A DNA stretch of 62,028 nt from Treponema sp. (GCA_017534445.1 JAFXWC010000073.1:1-62028), one strand, 5' to 3'; counted from the first letter of the stretch, positions 25,876 through 35,624 are shown. Numbers and translations are program-made. The notes: generated by a model not told the origin, from the sequence alone.

Positions 25876-26715
25876 TTATACAAACTTAACAGGTTCTGCA
25901 CAAATGTTTTTTATCTTGTTGTCAACAAAAAATTGGTAGACGCGGTTTGAGATTAATACACTTCTGCAGCACAAAAGCCCATCACCGTGAAATTCTTGGC
26001 TTAAATAAAAATCTTTATCTAAATCTTTTAATGCTTCTTTTGGAGTAAACAATTCGGAATCCATTTTTATTACATCACGTTTTAATCCGCATTGCTTGCA
26101 ATCTATTACCTTTTCAACTTCATATTTTAATTTTGCAGGGAATACAGCATTAATTTTTAATTGAACAATGTTATCAACAATTTGTTTTGTCTTGATATTC
26201 TTTACCGGGACAAATTCAATTCCTGTAAACTTTTCTTTTACAAACAAATCCTGCAATTCTTTTGTAATAAAGAATGTGTCATATTCCCAGTAAACACCGC
26301 CGAATCTTATTCTCTCTATGTTAAAAGATTTCTTTAGATAAAAAGAATCCTTCTGAACAAGACCATTTCCACAATTTGTGCAAAAGTTTGTAATATCGAA
26401 AGTGTAATTGAAGTAGGAATCCTTAACACCAATTGCTTCTGGCTGAGGATATCCAGAATACCTTTTTAACCAGATACTTAAATACTTTGCCTCGGAAAGT
26501 TCCTTTTTTGAATATTCACATGTTACTGTTGGAGAAACCGATATTTTCTTAAAAAGTTTAACAATCTGATTAAAATACAAGTTATCATCATAAACTCTCA
26601 AAGAAATACAATCGCCAGCCGTCGAATACTTAATAGCATTTGCATCTAAAAAATTTACAATTTTCCCTCTTCTATCGTTAGCTGCATTAAAAAAATAGTG
26701 ATACTCTTTTTTCAT
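25876..26715 (-). CDS. Double-CXXCG motif protein, paralogue 1 (candidate immunity protein)
   Basis: 279 residues, cytoplasmic. Two zinc-knuckle-like pairs are visible: CTNCGNG (about 128-134) and CKQCGLK (about 218-224). This layout matches the double-CXXCG family, some members of which are annotated as SitI6-type immunity proteins. The C-terminal third (HGDGLLCCRSVLISNRVY) is also shared with paralogue 2 at 27147. The ATG overlaps the stop of the small upstream gene as ATGA. The toxin it would neutralise is not evident nearby, and immunity is inference from the family. Confidence 0.65.
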   Translation of the reverse strand: MKKEYHYFFNAANDRRGKIVNFLDANAIKYSTAGDCISLRVYDDNLYFNQIVKLFKKISVSPTVTCEYSKKELSEAKYLSIWLKRYSGYPQPEAIGVKDSYFNYTFDITNFCTNCGNGLVQKDSFYLKKSFNIERIRFGGVYWEYDTFFITKELQDLFVKEKFTGIEFVPVKNIKTKQIVDNIVQLKINAVFPAKLKYEVEKVIDCKQCGLKRDVIKMDSELFTPKEALKDLDKDFYLSQEFHGDGLLCCRSVLISNRVYQFFVDNKIKNICAEPVKFV

Positions 26716-26866
26716 CCTTTACTCCATAAAGTTAACAATAAGGAAACTATTACCATAAAAAGACCTAGTATTATGCCTTTTATGTTTCTCGATTGCTTAT
26801 TGTTTTGCTTTGCCTTTGAATATCCAAAATCGGTATTATGTATGTTAAAAATTTTTCAAAAATCAT
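26712..26866 (-). pseudogene. Small membrane protein gene, frameshifted in an A5 run
   Basis: ATG 26866 begins MIFEK. After the A5 at about 26851-26856 the other frame reads IFNIHNTDFGYSKAKQNN and ends with a hydrophobic segment GIILGLFMVIVSLLLTLW before TGA at 26712-26714, which overlaps the next ATG (ATGA). Adding one A gives 51 residues with one C-terminal membrane segment (155+1 nt divides by three). The coupling overlap argues that this was a working gene. Too short for most gene callers. Confidence 0.5.
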
Positions 26867-26876
26867 AACTCTTATC

Positions 26877-27059
26877 CTAATCACAAATAGTTATACCAGG
26901 AAGCTGGTTATACTTAACGAACAGATACCCCAAAACATAGCATAAAGAAATTACAAATATAGTAATTATCAAGCCTTTCTTTGAAAGCTTTTTTCCCGTG
27001 CGAATTATTTGTATACCTAACCCCAACAGTATAGACACTATTAAACCAATAACAAACAT
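26877..27059 (-). CDS. Small two-helix membrane protein
   Basis: 60 residues: two transmembrane segments (about 2-18 and 28-48) joined by a basic loop RTGKKLSKKG. It lies 10 bp upstream of the frameshifted small gene and between the two double-CXXCG paralogues. Function unknown. Small membrane partners are common in toxin/immunity clusters, but nothing proves that here. Confidence 0.5.
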   Translation of the reverse strand: MFVIGLIVSILLGLGIQIIRTGKKLSKKGLIITIFVISLCYVLGYLFVKYNQLPGITICD

Positions 27060-27102
27060 AAACTAATCCATATCAATCAGAAGCGCGTTGCGATTTTTTC
27101 AA

Positions 27103-27140
27103 TATAATAGAAGAAAACTGTGCCTTTGTAAACCGCAGTA
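27103..27140. repeat. 38-bp direct repeat, copy 1
   Basis: ATATAATAGAAGAAAACTG, then TGCCTTTGTAAACCGCAGT; repeated with one change at 28183-28220. The two copies bracket paralogue 2 and the truncated copy. Confidence 0.85.
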
Positions 27141-27146
27141 AAAGCA

Positions 27147-27992
27147 TTATATAAACTTAATGGGTTCTGGATTTATATTTTTAATCTTATTATCAACAAA
27201 AAACTTGTACACCCGATTGGAAATTAATACACTTTTACAACATAAAAGCCCAGCTCCGTGCCATTCTTGGCTCAAATAAAAATCCTTATCCAAATCTTTT
27301 AAAATTTCTTTTGGTGCGAAGATTTCAGAATCATCCTTTCTCAGATTTTTTATTGTATTACATGATTTACAGTTAATCACTTCTTTAGTATCAAATTTCA
27401 GCTTTTCTGGAAATATTGCGTTGATTTTTAACTGAACAATATTATCAACAATTTGTTTAGTTCTGATATTTTTTACAGGAATAAATTCTATTCCTGTAAA
27501 CTTTTCTTTTATGAACCAATCCCGAAGCTCCGTTGTAATAAAGAATGTGTCATATATCCAGTACACGCCGCCAAAACGTATTTTTTCTATGTTAAATGAT
27601 TTTTTCAGGTAAAAAGAATCCTTCTGAACAAGACCGTTTCCGCATTCCGTACAATAGTTTGTCATGTCAAATGTATAATTCAGATATGAATCCTTTATAT
27701 CATCAACATCATCAGGCTGTGGATAACCGGAATATTTTTTTAACCAGATATCTAAATACTTTGCTTCTGAAAGTTCTTTCTTTGAATACTCACATCTAAT
27801 TTGTGGTTCATCTTTTAATTTAGCATTCATGAAGTTGATGACATCATTAAAGTAAGGAGCTGAATCCGATATCTCAAAAACCAATAGATATTTATCTGAA
27901 TATTTTATTTTTCTTTCTTGCAAATAGTTCCTTATAATACATTTTGGATCATCTGACTTTGTATTTAGGCAATATCTATAAATCTTATTCAT
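27147..27992 (-). CDS. Double-CXXCG motif protein, paralogue 2 (candidate immunity protein)
   Basis: 281 residues, collinear with paralogue 1 over the whole length (for example CEYSKKELSEAKYLDIWLKK and QIVDNIVQLKINAIFPEKLK). The first motif is kept (CTECGNG), but the second is CKSCNTI, so the final G is lost. Divergence is highest in the N-terminal 60 residues, which would fit changing partner specificity. GGAG precedes the ATG. The gene overlaps the 3' end of a truncated third copy. Confidence 0.65.
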   Translation of the reverse strand: MNKIYRYCLNTKSDDPKCIIRNYLQERKIKYSDKYLLVFEISDSAPYFNDVINFMNAKLKDEPQIRCEYSKKELSEAKYLDIWLKKYSGYPQPDDVDDIKDSYLNYTFDMTNYCTECGNGLVQKDSFYLKKSFNIEKIRFGGVYWIYDTFFITTELRDWFIKEKFTGIEFIPVKNIRTKQIVDNIVQLKINAIFPEKLKFDTKEVINCKSCNTIKNLRKDDSEIFAPKEILKDLDKDFYLSQEWHGAGLLCCKSVLISNRVYKFFVDNKIKNINPEPIKFI

Positions 27993-28092
27993 TATTTATT
28001 CTCCAAATAAGTTGCGTCCAATCAAGAAACCTAATATTTTTTCTATGTTTGCCACAACACTCATTAAAAAAATAGTGATATTCTTTTTTCAT
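27985..28092 (-). pseudogene. Truncated third double-CXXCG copy (N-terminal remnant)
   Basis: A 35-codon ORF starting MKKEYHYFFNECCGKHRKN, clearly related to the start of paralogue 1 (MKKEYHYFFNAANDRRGKI), then ending in TAA at 27985. The upstream 30 bp also match those of paralogue 1. The rest of the gene is gone. It shows past tandem duplication. Confidence 0.7.
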
Positions 28093-28182
28093 CATTCAAT
28101 CCATAAAGTATGTTGCTTTGCTTCATCAGGGAAGAACCCCCAGCGTCTTTTGTTGAATAAAAATCATTTCTCGGATAAGAGA

Positions 28183-28220
28183 TATAATAGAAAAAAACTG
28201 TGCCTTTGTAAACCGCAGTG
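28183..28220. repeat. 38-bp direct repeat, copy 2
   Basis: Second copy of the repeat at 27103-27140, differing by one base in the A-run. Confidence 0.85.
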
Positions 28221-28229
28221 AAAAGTGCA

Positions 28230-28291
28230 AAAATTCTCAGTGAGAATTTTAAAAAAGTCAGTGAGAATTTTTAAAAACTCAGTGAGTTTTT
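28230..28291. repeat. Three hairpin units with 21-bp period
   Basis: TCAGTGAG occurs at 28237, 28258 and 28279, each followed by AT-rich sequence. The first and last form hairpins AAAATTCTC-AGT-GAGAATTTT and AAAAACTC-AGT-GAGTTTTT. Confidence 0.75.
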
Positions 28292-28332
28292 CCATAAAAA
28301 TTACTGGCTTTTTTTCGTTTGCAAATAAAGTA

Positions 28333-28412
28333 GCGGCAGGGATTGGAAGGGCGGCGTAGCCGTTCTCGCTTTGCGAGAATGGAGGCGAAAGCCGGAACCC
28401 TGGAAAGCCCCT
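28333..28412. repeat. GC-rich intergenic repeat, family A, inverted
   Basis: GCAGGGATTGGAAGGGCGGCG, an inner hairpin CTCGC-TTT-GCGAG, AATGGAGGCGAAAGCCGGAACC and GGAAAGCCCC: the reverse order of the copy at 24118-24195. Confidence 0.75.
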
Positions 28413-28540
28413 AAAAAATGACCTCCTTGGCATTTTTTCTTACAAGTTTTTGCCAACAAATGACGCACCCTCCATGGTGCTGCTTGTTTGCAGATAAGAA
28501 AAAATGCAAAGGTGTTCTTTCTCCAAACATTTGTAGGACA

Positions 28541-28575
28541 AAAAAATTGCCGCCCAGAAAAAATCCAGACGGCAA
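28541..28575 (-). terminator. Intrinsic terminator of ackA
   Basis: On the minus strand TTGCCGTC pairs with GGGCGGCAA-type arm (8 bp), followed by TTTTTTTG. It lies 28 bp after the ackA stop. Confidence 0.8.
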
Positions 28576-28602
28576 AATCAGAATATTTTTTTTACCCAAG
28601 CC

Positions 28603-29940
28603 TTATGGGCGAACAATTACGTCTGCCAAGTGGGGGCGCTTTTCCATATCCTTTTTAAGGCCTTCTTCGCGCGCTTTGTTTACGTAAGAGGGATCCTGGA
28701 AGGAATAGGTAAAGTTTGTGTGAACGTCGTAAGTTCCCTTCATAAGGGCGTAGGCGTCTTCCGTCATAACAAGCTCTTCGTCTGTTGGGATTACAAAAAT
28801 CTTTGTTGCGCTGTCGTCTGCACTGATGCATGTTTCTGCGTTGCCGGTAAAGCTCCATTCGTTTTTCTGAGCGTCAATTTTGATTCCGTAGTTTTCAAGA
28901 CCGGAGCATGCCTTAAAGCGGGTAATTGGTCCGCGCTCGCCAACGCCTGCCGTCCAAACGATTGCGTCAACGCGGCCAAGTTCTGCGGCAAATGCACCAA
29001 TGTATTTCTTTATGCGCAAGGCTTCCATTTCTATTGAAAGCTGGCAAAGCTTGTCTCCCTTTGCTGCGTCAATTTCTATGTCGCGGCGGTCTGAATATTT
29101 TGTGGTAATGCCAAGGCAGCCGCACTTCTTGTTAAGCGCAGTGTCCATCTCGTCTGCACTCATGCCTGTTTTGCGCATGATGTAGAATGGAAGTGCCGGG
29201 TCAAGGTCGCCGCATCTTGTTCCCATAACAAGGCCTTCGAGCGGGGTAATACCCATTGTTGTGTCGTAGCATTTGCCGTTCTTTACTGCGCACATGGAAG
29301 AACCGTTTCCAATGTGGCAGATGATGAGGTTTGTGTCCTCAGGCTTTTTGTGAAGCAGAACAGCTGCACGCTTTGCGGTATACAGGAAAGATGTTCCGTG
29401 GAAGCCGTAGCGGCGGGCTGCATATTTTGTGTACCATTCGCGGGGAATTGCATACATGAATGTTTCTTCAGGCATGGTCTGGTGCCAGGCTGTGTCCATG
29501 ATTGCTGCATGCGGAACGTTTGGCATAACCTTCTGGGCTGCCTCAATACCCATGATGTTTGCAGGCATGTGGAGCGGGCCAAGGTCTATTACTTCGCGGA
29601 AGCCGTCAAGAACTTCCGGTGTAATAAGGACAGACTTTGTGAACTTTTCTCCGCCGTGCAAAACGCGGTGTCCTACGGCTCCAATTTCGTCCATTGACTT
29701 TATAACGCCAACTTCCGGATCCGTAATTTCCTTGATGATTAATTCAATTGCTTCCTTGTGTGTTGGGCAGGGGCTTGTTATTTCCGTTTTCTTTCCCTTT
29801 GCCTTGTGGGTGATGCAGGAGCCTTCAATTCCAATGCGCTCCACTACACCGTTTGCCATAACCTCTTTCTTGTCCCAGTCGTAAACCTGATACTTTGCGG
29901 AAGAAGAACCGCAGTTCAATGTTAAGATAACCATTGCCAT
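28603..29940 (-). CDS. ackA: Acetate kinase
   Basis: 445 residues, an ASKHA-fold enzyme that makes ATP and acetate from acetyl phosphate in fermentation. Motifs: [13 protein letters not shown] at the N-terminus (phosphate-binding), [23 protein letters not shown] with the catalytic-site region, [18 protein letters not shown] and [13 protein letters not shown]. Length slightly above the usual 400. AAGG lies 6 nt before the ATG. No pta gene is beside it in this window. It supports a fermentative, probably anaerobic lifestyle. Confidence 0.97.
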   Translation of the reverse strand: MAMVILTLNCGSSSAKYQVYDWDKKEVMANGVVERIGIEGSCITHKAKGKKTEITSPCPTHKEAIELIIKEITDPEVGVIKSMDEIGAVGHRVLHGGEKFTKSVLITPEVLDGFREVIDLGPLHMPANIMGIEAAQKVMPNVPHAAIMDTAWHQTMPEETFMYAIPREWYTKYAARRYGFHGTSFLYTAKRAAVLLHKKPEDTNLIICHIGNGSSMCAVKNGKCYDTTMGITPLEGLVMGTRCGDLDPALPFYIMRKTGMSADEMDTALNKKCGCLGITTKYSDRRDIEIDAAKGDKLCQLSIEMEALRIKKYIGAFAAELGRVDAIVWTAGVGERGPITRFKACSGLENYGIKIDAQKNEWSFTGNAETCISADDSATKIFVIPTDEELVMTEDAYALMKGTYDVHTNFTYSFQDPSYVNKAREEGLKKDMEKRPHLADVIVRP

Positions 29941-30019
29941 AAAAAACCTTCTAGTAAAAAATTTCTTTCACATTATATACCATTCGGATTTTTTTTTAAA
30001 GTACACGCAAGAGGATTAC

Positions 30020-30103
30020 GTCACCATGCATGCAAAACCGTCACCATGAACGCAACACGTCACCCTGAATGAAGAACTGTCACCCTGAACTCGATTCAGG
30101 GTC
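30020..30103. repeat. Four spaced GTCACC units ending in a hairpin
   Basis: GTCACC(A/C)TG starts at 30020, 30040, 30059 and 30079, spaced 20, 19 and 20 bp. The last unit runs into CCCTGAA-CTCGA-TTCAGGG. It lies upstream of ackA, outside its near promoter. Confidence 0.7.
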
Positions 30104-30189
30104 TGTTTCCTTATATTCTGGACGGTACTTTTTTCCGCTCTACCATTTTGCTCTTTGGCTAACTCGACAGCCATGCCTTTGCGTCACCG

Positions 30190-30330
30190 CCCTCGCTTGA
30201 AACTTCGTTGCGAGAACCGGGGTTCCGGGGGGCCCTACCCCCTCCATTGCTGCCGGCTCCGGCCCTTCGACATAGCTCAGGGACCTGCGCCGTCAGCAAC
30301 GCTATCGCGCCCCTCCACGGCGGCGTAGGT
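30190..30330. repeat. GC-rich intergenic repeat, family A, expanded form
   Basis: Starts with a CTCGC...GCGAG-type arm, then GGGGTTCCGGGGGGCCC, CCCCCTCCATTGC, and an insertion relative to other copies (TGCCGGCTCCGGC to GCGCC) before GCCCCTCCACGGCGGCG. The minus frame is open but made of repeat. Confidence 0.7.
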
Positions 30331-30435
30331 CGCCATGGAAAATCCCTCCGTGGATTTCCCATGGATTGCAGAATCGCTACGCAATTCTGCATGCGCTAAG
30401 CCGCCCTCCATGGCTCTTTACTTATTGTCAAGAAC

Positions 30436-30547
30436 AAAAATACGAATTTGGTCGGTGGGACGTAGGAAAAAAGCAAGGAGGGCCCCTTTAGGGAGGATTC
30501 CTTGATTTTTTCCGTTACTGGGACCCGCCAGACAAGTTCGTATTTTT
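30436..30547. repeat. 112-bp imperfect palindrome, MITE-like or structured RNA
   Basis: Outer arms AAAAATACGAA (30436) and TTCGTATTTTT (30537-30547); middle arms GGTCGG-GGGAC versus GTCCC-CCAGAC; inner arms GGAAAAAAGCAAGGA (30465-30479) and TCCTTGATTTTTTCC (30499-30513); loop around GGGCCCCTTTAGGG. It lies 20 bp before the alcohol dehydrogenase promoter. Confidence 0.8.
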
Positions 30548-30567
30548 ATATTGCGCAACACTGGCAC

Positions 30568-30597
30568 TTGTTTTCTATGCTAGGCAAAGTATATAAT
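30568..30597 (+). promoter_or_regulatory. Promoter of the alcohol dehydrogenase gene
   Basis: TTGTTT, 18 nt, TATAAT; then CAGGAG and the ATG at 30621. Confidence 0.6.
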
Positions 30598-30620
30598 AGA
30601 AGCAACTTTCAGGAGCAAAC

Positions 30621-31790
30621 ATGACAAATTTTATCTATGACATTCCCACAAAAAATTATTTTGGTCCAAATCAAATCGAACACTTGAGCGAAGAAATTTC
30701 CCGCTATGGAAAAAGAGTCCTGCTTGTCTACGGCGGAGGCTCAATAAAAAAGACAGGCCTTTACGATGCCCTTGCAGAACAGGTAAAAAAAGCCGGTGCA
30801 AGCCTATTTGAACTTGCCGGTGTTGAACCCAACCCCCGCATAGAAAGTGTCCGCAAAGGAGCGGCTCTCTGCAAAGAAAACAAAATAGAAGTAATCGTAG
30901 CGGCAGGAGGAGGCTCTGCGATGGATGCCGCAAAGCTCATATCCGCAGCAGCACTCGTAGACTTTGACCCCTGGCTCTTCATGGCAAAAAAAGAAAAGAT
31001 TCAAGAAACGCTTCCCGTCATCACAGTGCTAACAATTTCCGCAACCGGCTCCGAGATGAATCCAACCTGCGTAATCAGCAACCCGGAAACGGATGAAAAA
31101 ACAGGCCTTACGGACAAGCACCTCTTTCCAAAGGCGGCCTTCTGCAACCCACTTCTTACATACTCGGTTAACACTTACCAAACCGCATGCGGTAGCGCAG
31201 ACATTCTTTCCCACATAATGGAAGTCTACTTTAACACAAACCAGGAACTCTACATGCTTGACCGCAGCATGGAAGCCATGATGAAAACCGTAATCAAGTA
31301 CGCCCCCATTGCCCTTGCAAAGCCGGACGACTACGAAGCCCGCGCAAACCTTATGTGGACTTCTTCCTGGGCAATAAACGGCTACATAAGTGGCTGCAAC
31401 AAGTCCCCCTGGAGCTGCCACCCAATAGAACACCAGCTTTCCGCCGTCTACGACATAACCCACGGACTTGGACTTGCCATAATAACGCCCCACTGGATGG
31501 AATTTGTCCTTGACGAAATCACCGCACAAAAATTCTGCGACTATGGAACTAATGTCTGGGGGCTTCCACAGGGCAAAGACAAAATGGAAAGCGCAAAAGC
31601 AGCAATAGAAAAAACAAAGGAATTCTTCTACAAAACACTGGGCCTAAAATCATCGCTTTCAGAGCTCGGAATTACAGACGAGCACTTTGCAGAAATGGCA
31701 AAAAAAGCATGCGGTTCAATCGGAACAATCAACGGCTGGAAAAAGCTAACCCCAAGCGACGTGGAAGCAATTTACAGGGCATCGCTTTAG
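30621..31790 (+). CDS. Iron-containing alcohol dehydrogenase, butanol dehydrogenase/YqhD type
   Basis: 389 residues, group III ADH. NAD(P) binding: LLVYGGGSIKKTGLYD near residue 35 and AAGGGSAMDAAKLI near residue 95. Metal site histidines in the region HPIEHQLSAVYDITHGLGLA and WMEFV. It reduces aldehydes to alcohols with NAD(P)H, reoxidising cofactor in fermentation, consistent with nearby ackA. CAGGAG precedes the ATG. Single-gene transcript; family A repeat and a bidirectional terminator follow. Confidence 0.93.
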   Translation: MTNFIYDIPTKNYFGPNQIEHLSEEISRYGKRVLLVYGGGSIKKTGLYDALAEQVKKAGASLFELAGVEPNPRIESVRKGAALCKENKIEVIVAAGGGSAMDAAKLISAAALVDFDPWLFMAKKEKIQETLPVITVLTISATGSEMNPTCVISNPETDEKTGLTDKHLFPKAAFCNPLLTYSVNTYQTACGSADILSHIMEVYFNTNQELYMLDRSMEAMMKTVIKYAPIALAKPDDYEARANLMWTSSWAINGYISGCNKSPWSCHPIEHQLSAVYDITHGLGLAIITPHWMEFVLDEITAQKFCDYGTNVWGLPQGKDKMESAKAAIEKTKEFFYKTLGLKSSLSELGITDEHFAEMAKKACGSIGTINGWKKLTPSDVEAIYRASL

Positions 31791-31799
31791 AGTTTGCAA

Positions 31800-31990
31800 A
31801 ACAGGCACGGCAGGGATTGGAGGGGGCACGAAGTGCGTGCGCAGCACCGGCCGAGAGGGCAAGCCCCGGAAAGCCCGTAAAAAACGGCCTCCTTGCCATT
31901 TTTTACTACGGGTTTTCTGCAAAAACCCGCGCATTCTTACGCTAAGACCTGACGCGCCGTCCATGGCGCTGCTTGTTACCCATGGAAAAA
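31800..31990. repeat. GC-rich repeat family A plus two AT-rich hairpins
   Basis: GGCAGGGATTGGAGGGGGC and GCCCCGGAAAGCCCG, then hairpins GTAAAAAA...TTTTTTAC (31879-31908) and CGGGTTTT-CTGC-AAAAACCCG. The combination (GC-rich block beside AT hairpins) is as at 10715-10918 and 28230-28412. Confidence 0.65.
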
Positions 31991-32050
31991 ATGGCAAGAT
32001 GTTCTTTTATGGAACGTTTTGTTGAACAAGGCAAGCGCCGCAAAAAAAAC

Positions 32051-32106
32051 AAAAAAGCCCGGCCAGAATCCAAGACAATGCGCCTTGACCCGACCGGGCT
32101 TTTATT
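32051..32106 (-). terminator. Bidirectional terminator between adh and cstA
   Basis: AGCCCGG (32056-32062) pairs with CCGGGCT (32094-32100); A-run before and TTTTATTTT after, so it works from both sides. Confidence 0.8.
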
Positions 32107-32150
32107 TTGCAAACTGCAATCACCGGATTTTACCGGCAACTGCATTCAGC

Positions 32151-33857
<1,707 letters not shown>

Positions 33858-33886
33858 TTTTCATCTCCTCCTCAAGAGATTTTAGA

Positions 33887-33949
33887 AGCAGCTTCAAAAG
33901 TGCATCCTGAGCTTAGCAAAGAACCCCAGCATGACTTTTGAAACAGCCT
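33887..33949. repeat. Imperfect inverted repeat upstream of cstA
   Basis: Arms AGCAGCTTCAAAAGTGCATC and, inverted, CATGACTTTTGAAACAGCCT around an 18-nt centre with CTGAG/CCCAG. It would form a long hairpin in the cstA leader. Confidence 0.6.
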
Positions 33950-33959
33950 CTTAAGTTTT

Positions 33960-34448
33960 TTATAGATTGCAAACAAGCTTCTTTAACGGTTTGCCCAGTC
34001 TGTTTGTGACCGTCTTGCCAGTGGAAACTTCGTATGCCAATGCCCTAAAATTGCTCCAGCCATGAAAGCCAAACATGTAAGACTTGTAATGCTTAAGCTT
34101 TTTTACAAGGCTGAATGAATTTTCTTCTATTTTATTGCAAATGATTATTAGCGTAACGTCGGAATTGCGGTGGTTAGAGTCAGGCTTTACTTTGGAAAGA
34201 CCGTCAGACCATGCCGCATCCGCCAATTCATTTATTTTTTGCTGATTAAGGTTCTCTTCGCTTGCGATGTAAACAAATTCATTTGAATCAATCTGCGCAA
34301 TCTGCGCCGCTTTGACTAAAAAATACTGCTCGTTGTGCATATTAAAAGTCGCCTGGGCAGCAAACGGCGGCAAAACACCTTCAGTTTTTACGTCATAGTA
34401 GCTGCCAAAAGAGCGCAACAACGAATCCAAAACACCTTTGTTATCCAT
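33960..34448 (-). CDS. Conserved hypothetical protein
   Basis: 162 residues, soluble, no signal peptide. An N-terminal VKTEGVLPPFAAQATFNMHN and a central DVTLIIICNKI suggest an alpha/beta domain; I cannot name the family. The promoter TTGACG-17-TATACT ends 9 nt before the ATG, so the mRNA is near-leaderless. Stands alone between cstA and the BASS transporter. Confidence 0.6.
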   Translation of the reverse strand: MDNKGVLDSLLRSFGSYYDVKTEGVLPPFAAQATFNMHNEQYFLVKAAQIAQIDSNEFVYIASEENLNQQKINELADAAWSDGLSKVKPDSNHRNSDVTLIIICNKIEENSFSLVKKLKHYKSYMFGFHGWSNFRALAYEVSTGKTVTNRLGKPLKKLVCNL

Positions 34449-34457
34449 CGTAACTTA

Positions 34458-34486
34458 AGTATATTCAGTATTATTAAAGTCGTCAA
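34458..34486 (-). promoter_or_regulatory. Promoter of the hypothetical gene at 34448, near-leaderless
   Basis: TTGACG, 17 nt, TATACT, then 9 nt to the ATG. Confidence 0.5.
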
Positions 34487-34535
34487 GATTAGGCGGCGTT
34501 TTCCGTGTCCAACAAATGTTAGATTGCAGCAACAA

Positions 34536-34568
34536 AAAAGGGGATTACAACAAAGTGCAATCCCCCTT
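34536..34568 (-). terminator. Terminator of the BASS transporter gene
   Basis: GGGGATT (34540-34546) pairs with AATCCCC (34559-34565) around 12 nt; T-run on the minus strand after the stem. Confidence 0.75.
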
Positions 34569-34578
34569 ACAGCTTTAT

Positions 34579-35529
34579 TTATTCCTCATCCTTAGGCTTT
34601 CTGCTTGCCAGAATGTTGGCATAAATTGCACCGGAAATATTGTGCCATGTGCTAAATACTGCGCCCGGAATAGAAGCCAACGGGTACTGTGCAAAATGTG
34701 AAACAGCAAGAGACGTTGCAAGACCAGAGTTCTGCATACCAACTTCAATAGAAAGAGTGCGGCTCTTCTTTTCACCCCTGCGCAAAATTTTTCCAGCACC
34801 GTAGCCAGAAGCATAGCCCAAGAGGTTGTGCAAAATTACAACAAGATAAATAATGGGGCTTGTAGAAAGAAGCTTTGCAGACGTTGCAGAAACAACAGAC
34901 GCCACGATTGCAACAATTGCAATTGTAGAAATAAGCGGCAAAACCTTAACAGCCGCCTGTGTAAACTTAGAGAAGAAGCGGTTAATAATCAAGCCCAACA
35001 CAATCGGAACAAGAACAACCTTTATAATAGAAAGGAACATTCCCAAAACATTAACGTCTACACTTGTGCGAAGGTAAACCCATGTAAGGAAAGGTGTAAG
35101 CAAGGGAGCAAAAAGAGTAGAAACAGCCGTCATGCCAACGGAAAGTGGAACATCGCCCTTTGCCATGTAGGTCATTACGTTGGAAGAAGTTCCACCCGGG
35201 CAAGTACCAACAAGCATTACACCAACTGCAAGTTCTGTAGGCAAATTAAAAGCCTTAATCAGAAAAAATGCAATAAGCGGCATAAGAATAAACTGTGCCA
35301 AAAAACCAATGATAATATCAAGCGGTCTGCTGAACACAACCTTAAAATCACTTGGCTTAAGGGTAAGACCCATTCCAAACATTACAATTCCCAAAAGCCA
35401 GTTGATGGAACTTGTCTTAATCCAGTTGCATGACTGCGGAACAAAGAGCGCCAAGGCTGCAACCGCAATTACAATCAGAGCCATCAGTTTACTTACAGTG
35501 ATAGAAATTTTTTCAAGCACTTTTAACAT
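34579..35529 (-). CDS. Bile acid:sodium symporter (BASS) family transporter
   Basis: 316 residues with about ten transmembrane helices. Family signs: MFGMGLTLKPSDF, VGVMLVGTCPGGTSSNVMTY with the sodium-site GG and N, and EVGMQNSGLATSLA in the crossover helix. Bacterial members carry pantoate, keto acids or other organic anions with Na+. The substrate is unknown. It is transcribed away from the flavodoxin/TetR pair; the shared 130-bp gap holds a strong palindrome, so TetR may control it too. Confidence 0.9.
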   Translation of the reverse strand: MLKVLEKISITVSKLMALIVIAVAALALFVPQSCNWIKTSSINWLLGIVMFGMGLTLKPSDFKVVFSRPLDIIIGFLAQFILMPLIAFFLIKAFNLPTELAVGVMLVGTCPGGTSSNVMTYMAKGDVPLSVGMTAVSTLFAPLLTPFLTWVYLRTSVDVNVLGMFLSIIKVVLVPIVLGLIINRFFSKFTQAAVKVLPLISTIAIVAIVASVVSATSAKLLSTSPIIYLVVILHNLLGYASGYGAGKILRRGEKKSRTLSIEVGMQNSGLATSLAVSHFAQYPLASIPGAVFSTWHNISGAIYANILASRKPKDEE

Positions 35530-35594
35530 AGAAATCCTCTTTTTTGATTAAAATTGCCGTATTCTAACACCATTGAATATTTTTGTAAACACCC

Positions 35595-35624
35595 TTGACA
35601 GAATTAATTTAACAGTGTTATATT
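35595..35624 (+). promoter_or_regulatory. Promoter of the flavodoxin-tetR operon
   Basis: Perfect TTGACA, 17 nt, TTATAT (or TATATT at 18 nt). The spacer and -10 are inside the operator palindrome. Confidence 0.7.

Noticed and set aside
28230..28291. CRISPR array
   Set aside because: Only three 8-bp units with 13-bp gaps; spacers too short and no cas genes. No CRISPR is seen in the window.
28630..29037. Long frame opposite ackA
   Set aside because: Antisense shadow; ackA motifs are unambiguous.
30159..30399. ORFs on both strands within the GC-rich repeat
   Set aside because: Low-complexity Pro/Arg/Gly translation of repeat sequence, no ribosome site.
30436..30547. 6S RNA
   Set aside because: Rod-like, but too short and without the expected central bubble arrangement; not enough to call.
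34828..35433. 201-codon Asn/Lys-rich plus frame opposite the BASS gene
   Set aside because: Composition is that of antisense to a hydrophobic membrane protein.
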